From Lepisosteus oculatus (taxonomy: Eukaryota > Chordata > Actinopteri > Semionotiformes > Lepisosteidae), in NCBI RefSeq assembly GCF_040954835.1, contig NC_090714.1, forward strand, positions 6,560,501 through 6,624,500: a stretch of 64,000 nucleotides of DNA. The letters run 5' to 3'. A model generated the notes under the pieces. That model searched no databases and had not been told where the DNA came from. It was given only the letters and a program-made list of their open reading frames with translations. The position numbers and the translations under genes are program-made. Of this stretch, positions 47,701-59,700 are shown one piece after another. How positions within the stretch are numbered: the stretch's first letter is position 1; every line of letters begins with the position of its first letter.

Positions 47701-50700
47701 AACTCTGAACGAGGTGCTTCACCCATTTGTACTCTAGCCCATGGGTAAGATGTAACCATAAGCTCACTGCAATATCTGCCGATACTGTATCCCACAGTGT
47801 CACCTCAAGGCTGCCGGGCACAGATCAAGGCTGACTAATCGCAGCACTGCCCTGGCAACTGTGTGCCACTGGAGAGGGAATCCCAGTCACAGTCGGCTAG
47901 TGACCAGGCTCGAACCTGCGACGTGGGTGCTTCACTACTGGGTGAGCCACTTGGAACCCCCGCCCATGAAATAAATAATTTAAGCACGAGGTAAAACATC
48001 TGTCGCTTTCACGCCAATCTGCCCCCACTGTCTTTTGTCTTTAAATGCGCGAGAGGGGTGAGCTCACAAGTGGCTGCTGTGCTTCTCACAACAATAACTC
48101 AACCGAGATCCTGCACGAGAGTGGTGCCACTCTATTGTCTTGATTCCTTAGTAGTGCCAGCGTGTAGGCTGGAGAAGCTGTTAGACCTCATAGAGGACTT
48201 TTACAGAGGTGCTATGGAAACCGCACTCTGTAAGAGGTTTGTCAGGAAGAAGCGAGTGGTGCATGACTGCTAAAAATACAGAGACCATGAATTATTTATT
48301 TGGGATCCATTATGAGAGTCCCTTTAAGCAGAGAATTTCTTTGAAATGTAACTCTGTGTCTTTCCAGCATTTCACCTGCCGTGAGGCAGCTCTGGGTAAG
48401 CAAACAGGGATTTGTTTTCTTTAAGAAATGCAATGGTGTGTGGGATAATCTGGTTTTCTGGAATAAAGCTCTTGGCCTGAATCATGAACTGGACTGTCGT
48501 CTTGAAACATTTCCTTTAAGTCTTTTTTTTTTTACTTCTGTACTAAACATTAAAACACAATAATAAAAGCTACCGGTTTCGACATTCATTGCGTGTATAA
48601 TGCCTCAGGATATTTCCGTTCAAATTTCAGAATCACTTCCACTGTGGAATTATTCTAGCTGTGACCTAACTCGGCTCTGATGTGCTGTACCCATGTCCAT
48701 CGCTCACTCTCTCTAGATTAACATTAAAAGCACGTCGCAGGCTACAAAGACAAACGGTATACGAAATCCATTAACAGAAAAGCATTTTAAATAGTAAAAT
48801 TCATAAACACTGTTGAAATTAAGTTCTGAACATGTTTTTCACACACAGGTGTGGTTGGCAAGATGGACTGACTCAGATGTGCCCTGCCCTATTGAGGTAT
48901 TGGACAATGGAAGACTAGGGTTAAGCAACCTATATCTGCCCTGTGGGGCCACCTGCAAAGACAGATGGGACCAAAGTCAAAGCACTGGGATACACCCAGG
49001 AATCACAATACTTTCACTGCATTCAGAAAAGGGTTTACTTTTCCCCAGGTGTTGGCTTGCGCTGTTATTTGAACAAACAGTGTCTTGAGGCAAGAGACAG
49101 AAAATGCACTCACAGTCCTCCAGGCCCAGACGCCTCTGCTGCAGGTTGGCGGTGCCCCTCAGCTGGCGGTAGTGGCGGGTGAGGGCGGCCAGGAGGTTGG
49201 CATGGTTGGTAGACCGCGTGTGCCACTGCTGCTCGCTCTCGGGGAGGTTGGGCCAGGGCAACAGCAGCATGTTGGAGAGGGCTCTGCACACCAACACCTG
49301 AGCCTGAGAACACATAAGCACACATCAGGAACAGCCACACCTACTGTTACAAAGCCCCATATCCGTCCAACAGTTCCCCAGCGCTTGACAGGAGAGGTGG
49401 TGCTGACTGGAGGAGCAGTTCCGTCTCTCGAAGATTTTACTGGCAGATCGCAGGGTGTCCAGCGTGTTACATGAGTCAGTGTTACACCAAGAGCGGTTCT
49501 TAATCAGGCACCACAGTACAGGAGATTCCCCCATCGAAGAAAGGCTAGAGACTTAACCTGGGCTCAAGGCAGTCACATCTGTACCACAAAGCTCAACCTG
49601 CAGGCTGAACAGTCTAGTCTCCCACGTAGGGGACAGGGTGAAGATGTCTGCCCATGGTCGAGAGTAAATGAAATGAAGCGACGTTTAGTAACTTTAAACT
49701 ACCGACCCTCGGGCTGCTGGATTTTTCCTTCTCTTCACATATGGTTACCCTGATTATTTCATCTACTCAGCACCAAATCCATATGATCAGCATGGCCTTC
49801 ACAGTCAATAAGGGGAATATTATACACATATTATAGCCTTTGCTAACATTCCTGCACTGTGTGTTAACGATGGTGACCATTTTTCTGAGCTACACATAAG
49901 CATCGTAAAATGACATACCACAGTATGCACCGTGTAAACGTGAACATTAATTTATCGAGTTACATGCAAATCAAGTTAGAAAGGTTCCAAAGTCACATTG
50001 GTACAAGCACCAGATGAATCGTATCTCAAGGAATTTAGGAGTGAAAATAGTTCATACTTAACTAAATTCTCCCTTACAGAGAAAGGGTTTTGTAAAGATA
50101 GTTACTAATTTCATTAATATGAATTTGAGTGCATAACTCAATAAGTACTAAATGACTGCTTAACCGAAAACAGGAGACACGTTTGGTGATTTAAGTGCCT
50201 TTCAAGTTGACAAGGTCTCTCCACTTCAATCAGCTCTTGATGTTTGCCAGAGCGCTGAAGTGGCTAACGGGGTTCAGAGAGTTCCAGGCCCTCACCTCCG
50301 GGGGGAGCCCTCGCGCAGAGCTGTCCGTGACCAGATTGAAGACCTTCTGCACAGCCGGCACGGTCACCAGGAACACAGGCCGCACCGTGGTGGCTATCGA
50401 CACCATCAAGTGGCAGGCCGACAGCAGCAGCTTCTCCGGTACCTAGGGGAATGGGCGGCGCAGGGACAGCTATGTGAGCACATGGGAAGATTTCGACCTG
50501 CTGCAACGAGAGGGTCCCCACAGTGGGAGGCGAACGGGGACCCCCCGAAAGGAACCGGGTACGAGGGCAAGGACATCCGGCGACCACTCAATTTAGCCTG
50601 GACATTCACAGAATCGGGCCAGGCCTGCAATGATGATGGATGTGTGTGACAGAGGAGGCACAGGTAGCACTGTAAAATACAAATGACACACTTTCTGCCA

Positions 50701-53700
50701 ACCAGTTGCTAGCGATTTCCTGAGGGTGCACACTCGGGGTTTGGCCAATGACTGCTGTTATTAGTGTTTTTTTTTAATTGGAGGCACAGATACATACAGA
50801 AACATATGTGGTAACTGTCCGTTTGAGTGTTGCGACTGTGTGAATGGAGAGCGCGCTCACTCAATGATACTGTTTGTTGTTCGAGACGTCCGGGTTGTGC
50901 CAGCCTATGGCGGCTTCGAAGGGCCAAACCTAACCCCCTTTCTAGAGGTATATTTATAGTGTTAAGGGAAGAACCACGTGCATGTGGAAAGGGGGAAATT
51001 CCATTTCTGTTTAATATTTGAAAACGGTAAAAAAAAAAAAAGAAGTGGTAAAATGTTGTTTTGGATATATCTGGTCTTCTCTTTCCTTTGTGAATAATCT
51101 GAACGAACTGCAGAATTGTGAACTATTTTTTTATGTAAAAAGCTAATGGTTCATTCCAGGGGGAGAGGGGCTTAAACACAATATAAGCTGCTCCTCAGGC
51201 CAGAAGGGGTTGGTTGGTTGGTGGATAGTTGGATGTGTTGGAGATAGTGGAATGTTCTGGAGTGTCATAGTACGTGTACAGTTTTAACTGTGTTTGTGGC
51301 GATTTCTTTTCGTTCCAGATTTAACAACTGTTTTTTTAGGTAAAGCTTCCCTTCCATTTTTCTTGTTGGGAAGAGGAGCACTGTAAATAGCTGCATGCTT
51401 TGCGGCGGTGTCACCATTTTAGAAAATGGACCCACTCTGACCATTGCTCAGGCTCAATCTTGCAACAATTTGAGAGCTCGGGAACGAGCACGCTGGGAAA
51501 GGCCAACTCTGGAGGAGAGCGACTTTCGCTGAAAATGGCCACCGGAGCCATCCTGCTGCTCAGCGCTGAGGGGCCGCACCTTGGCGCTGATAAGGGGAGC
51601 CGTGGCGTCCATGGCGGAGGTGATGAGCGTGACGAAGCGGGCCTGGTTCTGCCGCTGCACCTCGCTGTAGAACTGAGCCAGCCAGTGAGAGTAGGCCTGC
51701 AGGGCCGCCAGGGATTGCGCGTGCCTGGGACACACAAGGGGAGACGCGCGTCAGACAGGGCAGTGTCAGACAAGCTTGTCCAGCCTCGCCAAAGCACATC
51801 CTCACTGCTTGTTATAACTCCTAAAAAAATATCTGACCCTGGCAACTAGGAAAAATGAGAGAACATGAGTAATAGATGCAAGAAAAAGTAACAGCTTCTT
51901 AACGGCGTCTGTCAATTAAAAATGAAATAGATGTTTCTTCCTCTTTTTAAGGCAGTGACCAATCTCGTGTGATAAAACCAATTCACGCTACCCTGAAACT
52001 TAGGTTATAAATATGTCCACCCCCATGAAATAACCAACATTCCTCACACACCTTTAGGATTTCCCCACTCGTTCCTCAGATTCTTCCTATGGCAGGGCTA
52101 TAGAACCATTCTGATGCAAAGGACCACTTGGGATCCCTGGGCATCAACACCTACCTCTGCAGAAACCCGAACTACAGAACTTTGAAAGACGCGAGTTGAG
52201 GGCAGCCTGCAGTGAACCACTATAGATACCGGGGGCTCGAGGCTCATCGGAGCCAAGCTCAACTGTAAAGCTGTGGCTCAACACTGAAGGTATTTCAAGA
52301 TGTCGGGCCCCCTGGGACTCCCCGCTCCCGGATACTCACACGTCGATGAGGTCCGGCTTCAGCACCGACGGGACTGCCGTCTCCAGGTCGTAGAGGTTGA
52401 TTTGGGAGCCGTAACAGGTCACGTCCGCCAGCCTGCGCAGGGAGGAGAGGAGGCAGAGAACTCAAACCCCTGGCTCCGTCGAGCCCGACCAGCAGGAAAG
52501 CTGCTGTGCATTTCAGGTCGGGTTCTTTGCTTTAGAGATCGAACCTCTCGAGTAACAGTCCTGACTGCTGCATGGGGAGACTGACAAATAGCAGTATTCT
52601 AGGACTTGGTAATTTGCCTCCCTGAGAGACTCATTATAAATCCAATTTCTTCGGGGATTAAGTCGAGATGAATTCCGCGGAAAGGCAGATTCCAGACGAA
52701 TCGACCGAAATGAACTTTTCCCCATTTGCATAACCTTTCAAAACCATTTGTTTGCATGAAATGAAAAAAGGAAATGCAAAATGTATTATGCAACGTTTCA
52801 GCGATACACAGAAACCACTTCAGCAACTTCTGTGCCAAAGTCACACTAAATTCTTTAAAAAATACTTCCTTAAGAGATTGTACAGTAATAAGCACACTAA
52901 ATTATTAAAAACACCTGATGGAGTTTGTGTTTGAAGTACCAGATAAATTCTTTGTACAAGCCAAATGTATAAGCATCCTCAACTAATTCCTATTTCAGCA
53001 TCCACGTTAGATATACAATAAACCACAAGTATCGGAATTAAGAAATGCATACGTGGATGAAGTATTTTAGCCAAAGCTGAAGAAAATCAAAACTAAAGGA
53101 AGTCAAATCTCAATCTAGAATTTGTGCCTTATTCTACTGTGCCTCCTAAACAGCGCTACATCAGTACAGCACGGTGGGTTTCTGCAGACAAACTCTCGAG
53201 TTTCCTGGCACTTACCTCTCCACCACAGTGAGCGCGTCGTTGAAGCGGGCAGCAAAGACATCCCCGATGAAGTACTCGGCCAGCCGCCCCACAGCCTGCA
53301 GCAGGGAGCTGAGGTCCCTCAGAGCACAGTGGAGCCGCCGGCAGTCATTCTCCGCTGTGATATTCAGCCTCCGAGCTGCAGGGGGAGACACAGGGCAGCC
53401 AGTTCCTGATGCGCGTTCAGAAACTGCCCCTCGGCCAACGAAACCCTCTGGCCCCTGCACTCTTTCCTTGCATGTTTAGGATGTTTAGGTCAAAGATGCA
53501 TGGGCAGAAATTTACATTAAGCAGAAGGCACATGTGCGCCTTGCAAGAAAAATTGTATGGTTTACGGTATCTGAAACTCAGCATTTTATCTCCTTTCAAG
53601 GGGCACTTTGCTTCAGGTAATTTGTTTCTTAATCAACATAAATTAGCGGAAAAAAAAAGTAAAAATGGCAGCAGATCCGAGGAACATCACACATGGCCTG

Positions 53701-56700
53701 TACTCACTTGTCCCAGTAGTGACGATGAACTGCTGCAGGCCCAGGTAAACGTCCAGATTTTCCTGCAACACTGGGAACTGAGAGAAGAGGCTCAGCATTA
53801 GAGCTAATCCCAGGTTGGGTCCCTAACATGCTGCTAAACCACAATGCTCAACCTCACACGCACACACGGGGACATGTGAACTAATGCAAACTAAGCCCGT
53901 TTGGGATGCAAACTAGAGCTTCTTTAAACAAAAGTTTTAACGAGAACTTCAGCCTAGTTGCTTGACATTCTCAACAAGACTTTCTATATGGGATCACAAC
54001 TGGTAAAATGAAGATAGTATGGAGTATGACAGCCTAAATTACCATTGGCATTTCTGAACTTGAGAGGAATAACTTCCAAGGTACATGAATCACATCATTC
54101 AGATGGTTAGACCATGAAAAAAGCCTCAAAACACTAAATTTGGTCATCCATCATTCCCAGGAAAGAGCCCAGACTTACCAGCGTGGAGAAGGCATGGGAG
54201 GGCAGGAGCTCCATCACTTTTGCCACCACCTCCAGACTCTGCCTCAGGTAGCGCTGCCACTCTGTCTGTTGCTGAGCAGACCATTTACAGAGATGAGGGT
54301 CAAGGCCACAGAAATCACTGACACAATTCACCCAATCAGAGATGCACATTATTGCTAGAGATATCCCAATCGGTCAGATTCACAAACATACCAATTCTTA
54401 TTACCACATCTATGACTTAACATTTTGAAGATAAAATGTCAGTGCGCCGTATATGTTACAGTTAGACATACAGTTATATGGTGCTCTGGGTAGTTAAAAT
54501 GTGTGAACGAGCAATTCCAACTTGGTGTGAATGCACAGTTTTGCTGCTTTAGTATATTATCATCCCTCAAACAATCCTCTACACAGCTCACCCAGCTGAG
54601 ATAGGTAGGAGAAATGGACCGGTGCCTTACATCATCATCCAGAGTCTCGTCATCCAGCTCTTCCAGCTGGGCCTGGTTATAGCGGAACTGGATTCGGTTC
54701 AGCACTTCCTGCAACAGCAGCACCAGGGCGTCCTTGTACCTGAGCGGAACAGAACAGAAGCTGTTACCTTCTATTCCTTTCGGGAAGTATAAGCGAGTTG
54801 TTTTTTTTCCACACCCCTATGCCATCTCAATTGCATCCTTGTTTCAAAATGTCAAGAGAACTGGTTTACGGCTTGATTTCTAATTAATTTTACTATTGGT
54901 AGACCAAACGCTACATAGCGCTGCTATGTGGAGCTTCACAATACACTGTCTCCGAATGACCAGGTCTTTCCACCACAATCCTGGGGAACTCCAGACTCAA
55001 GAACAGGACACTAGCCTAAGCAGCCTAATTTTGATTGGAGTGGAACTGACGAATATTTGTTTGAAATCCTTATAATCAGCAGGGAAGAAAGCTATAGCAA
55101 GAAAGTGGCTTCTCCCAGATGTACCAACAATGAATGACTGTATTGAATTAATAAAAGAAATATATATAATGGATAAAATAACATTTTCACTAAAATTACA
55201 AATGAAACAAATTGTCAAATATTGGTCTAGATGGGTTCAGTACATTAAACCTTTAAGGTCGGAATTTGTTGAGAAACAAAATAACTAAATTTTAATGAGG
55301 TACATTTATATAGTCTCTTCCTTTTTCATATTCATAAATGTATACATCTTCCTCATTCTAAATGTATATAGCTTTGTTTAAAAGTTATACAACCGTAAAA
55401 TACTAGGGGAACAAACAGGAATAGACAATTTTTGCTTGTGATGTATAGTCGAAAGTGTACTGTAAAAGTAAGGCTGAATAATGGTGGTTTACATGTAAAA
55501 TGTAAAATAAAAAATAATAAAAAAAGACACTGAAGTTCCCAGGTGCACACATGAATATCTGACCCATATGCTGCCCTCTCCACAGAGCTGCACAAACCTG
55601 CACCTCATGCAATGATTTAACTATATCTTCACATTACTTATTGCTTGTCAAAACTCCAACATGTTTTTCAGATTGATTCCTCCTGAAGCATTCTATATAA
55701 ATATTTTTTGCGGTCTGTCTCAATAATCCGGTATATCAAAAGAACAGCAGATAGCAAACTGGTAGAGTGCAAACAAGGCAGGACTATCATGATGAAAATC
55801 TGTGGCTAACAGGGTTTGTTCTCTCCACATCTTGCTAGTGCTTGAGATCTACCATTATTATGGTGAACAAACAACTGTACTGGAGCAGCTCACTCTCACA
55901 ACAGCAATTAAATGCAGACGAGTCGTAGTGCAATATAGGTCACAAACGAACACTACTGCACAGCCAACTCAAGATCAGCACTGTCTAGTTTTCCACAAGT
56001 GCCCCCGTCAGATGACTGTAGCCCTGGAAATGACATCACAAGTTGGCTTTTCACAGACGGGCAGTCATTGGTGCGTGCAGGCCATCTGTGTGTGCTAACA
56101 GAGGCACTCCTCCAGCACAGCCAGGCAATGAGGCTCAGGGGAGCTTAAAAAGGATGTGGCGGAGCCCTTTGAGATTGAGAAAGCAGGAAGTGATGCGTGC
56201 CGTCGTGATGAACGAAACCGCACTGTGGCTTTCTCATTTAAAAAGTCTTTTGACAAAGCTTACTATTTGCTCACCTATTTGCTAGGGCAAAAACAAGTCG
56301 GTGTAGTGGGGGGGAACAAGTTCATGCTAAGGTATCACAGCCTTAGAAGACCCGACAGTCCATTTAAAACAAAATGAATAAAATACAGAGGACTGAAACC
56401 TGTTTCCTCTGCCTAGTTCGTACTACTGTGGTTTCTACAAAGAACTAAGCCATGTATCTGATGGGGGAAGCTTAAGGGGTGTGATTATGTGAAATTTAAA
56501 TGCTGAACGTTCAAAACAACCTAAAAATCCTTTGAATCACTTATGTGCACACAAATGTAGCTGCTAGGGAAATGCAACTTGTTTTGATGCAACTCTACTG
56601 ACGTGCTGCTATGGACAGAAAAAAGAATGGCTGCTTAATCAGCTAAATTGATAAAGAAAACAACACTAGTTTAAGTAGGAATTCCAAAAACAGGCCTACC

Positions 56701-59700
56701 TGTTCAAAACACTATCGCGATCAGCTAACCGGCTCTTGATCTTTGTGGTCAGATAGTCCAAGAAGATGGTCCAGATATCAAGGCAGGAGAAGTAGCCTTC
56801 ATGTGTGGGCTGCAAACACAGGACTTCAGGTTAAAAGACACATTAAAAATCTGAGGTCAGAGGCCGTTGGATAATATGTTGCCAAGCTCCATCTGTTACT
56901 TAATTTGTGCAAGCCGACATGATCAACTTTCACGTTTGAAGACTTGGAACCGCTAATTAATCTGGAAATTTCCATGTAAACAAGACAGTGGTCTAATTCT
57001 CAGTCTTCACTCTGTGACTCCGTGATGATGCTGTGAATCACTGTGCCGCCATACATGTAACATTGTGCTCTTTAAAGCTCATTGCGGAAAAAACCCAGAT
57101 AGTTCCTGTGAATAAATAAAACGTATACAACAGACAGGCCAGATGGGCCCAGTAGTCCAGATTTGTGACCCTTATTATTTAAAAAACGAAGTACCTGGTG
57201 GAAAGTGTACTTGAAGAGAAGCTCTAGAAACTCCACAACAGGGAACTGAGCATTGGACTCAATCCGTCTCAGGTGAACGCTGACAAACAGGCGCAGGAAG
57301 TCCGTGAACTTCTCAATGTAGCTGCATGTCAAAAAGGAGCAGATAAAGAAAAAAAACAAGACAGGTTAGACCACGTGTGCAAGAAAAGGAAAATAAATGT
57401 ATTGAATGAAGAATTCTGAAGTATACAATTAGAAATGACACACTCATTCAGAATTCCGTTCATCAAAAAAACAAAACAAAACCAACCAAAAAAAAAAAGC
57501 AGCCAGTTACAGAATATAAAGGAATAAAACTAAAAGTAGTTTTAAATACAAATAAAACCCCTTCAACAATTACCTAAGGGACCGGCAACCCTTCACTCCA
57601 AACACACCTGAAATACAGCAGAAAAGACATGCTAGTCAAGAGCCACTTTCAGCCAAGTGGAGACAAAAGATGAAAACTCACGTCTCTATGGGCTCCTGCA
57701 CACAGAGCAACCTCAAGACACCCATTGTGCCATTTACTTAAAGAGTCACGTCCAATGGCCTGCACGTGTGTACATGCGGTTTGAGTATTCTCTAGCGCTT
57801 TTGCTGAAGCAAGACTAGCAAAGAAAAATCTTTCCTTCGTGCCGTAGCCGTTCAGGGATGCAGGGAGGGGAAGGACCGGCAAAGCTCCACAGCCTTGCTC
57901 ACGCGACCGGGAATGTCTCACAAAAGCAAAACGCGCCCCCCTCAGTCTTCCTGGAGGGAGGCTTTTTCAGAAACGTTATTTGCAAAGAAAGAGATGGATG
58001 AAAAAAATCCAGGCAGAAAACACCATAGAAAAAGAGACCGAACCATGCAAAGTCAATGGCGCCTTTAAGAAGTTAACATCCACCCCAGCCTCACCACCAA
58101 GAACTAGAGTATGGTGGGTATTTTTAATGTGCAATAATGCTGATACAATTATACACCAGATGGAAATGCAGTATATTTTTCTGCCGAATCAGTATGTTTC
58201 GAGGTTGTTTCAGAACAAAAGTTTCGGACTTTTGTCTCCACGTGGTTCGTATCGCTGCAAGTGTGTTGATGTGCTCTCAAAAATGGCTACAGTAGGCCGA
58301 GGACAACTTCTTTGCCTGTCTGATCTTTCACAACTGCTCAGAGCTACATCTCTGCAGCTAAACCATCGATATCAAGGTCTCCCGCAATCAATAAACCAAT
58401 TACAAAGACCAGTTACGGATGATCTTGCTGATCACCATGCTCTTACTTACAAATAGCTAGCTCATCCCACTCTGACAGACCATGGGTTTCTTAAAACGAG
58501 TCTCAAGCAATCCTGAACACTAAAAGTAGAAGAGTTTGGTCTGCCACATGGACCAAACGTAGTGCACAAATAAGGAAGGAGAGGAGATAAATTTACAAAA
58601 GAAGAGAAAAACGGAAGGGGTTTTCAAGGACTGCGGATTTCTTTTCTGCACAAATGGGAAGTAACAGGTCTGGACTGTCCAACCTGACAGGCAGCAAAGG
58701 CCAGATTCAGTTCAGGGTACCACTGTTGTTCATGCTTGTCATTTCCTATGCTGTCCCAAAAGGAACCACCAGACTTGTCCTAAAGGTCTCAGTTACAGTT
58801 TTCTTTTTTAATATTTATTAAACATATATTTTACATTCTAGGTTTAGCGCTGGCTCATTATATCCAGAAGGTATGGGGAAACGGCTCTAAAGTAACCACA
58901 GGACCATCAGGGTTATGTGAAAAGAAGAATTGTAATTTTGTGCGTCAAACATGTGACTCCTAGGTAAATGGACAAATGGTTTAGGTTTAGGTTTAGGTTT
59001 AGGGATTGAACCAGCAACACATACACTGGTCCTGCTCAGGAGATAAGGTGCTGAGAAGGTTAATTACCAGAAATCTATTCCCCTGCAGTCCTACTCCAGG
59101 CTCCAAAGTCACATAAAAGGACTGCCGCCATCTCACAGCGAACCAAAAACAGGTACAGGGCTGGCGGATCTCCATTAATAAGGCAGATTAGCCGGTGAGC
59201 TGAGCTCATTCGCTCTATTGACTTGAAATAACCAAGTTGTTATTTGGTTAATGTGGAGCTATTAGAAAGAGATACTGCCCCCCATCCCCCACGGAATCCC
59301 ACCCCCGATCCTACAGACCCCACTGCCGGGGAAGCAGGAGAGTGACCTGGAGAAGGGAACACAGCGATCCCCTTACCTCGCGACGCCTCTTCCGACGGCT
59401 GAATTTAAAATGCCTCACCTGCACCTCGGGTGACTGTGCCTCCCTGGCAGACAGCACCTATGGTACAACAGCAGGGTTGGGGGTGGAGGGGGGGGGAGGT
59501 GGGACAGGAGGGAAAGGACACAGACCTGACACTTGCACGCTGCCACTCACCTCCCACACCCTCCCGACTCTCCTACTGCCAGGCAGGCGCCAGCCTGCAA
59601 GGGGCGGGCCAGGGAGAGGGGGGCTAGTCATAAAAAAGCCAGCCGCTCAACCGCCAAAGGGCCGAGAATTCCTCAGAGCCAGGCAACACGAGCTGCAAGG

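Noticed and set aside
57980-58456. Open frame of 158 codons on the plus strand within an XPO6 intron
   Set aside because: Composition and sequence match no known family; no sign of retrogene features such as a poly(A) tract.
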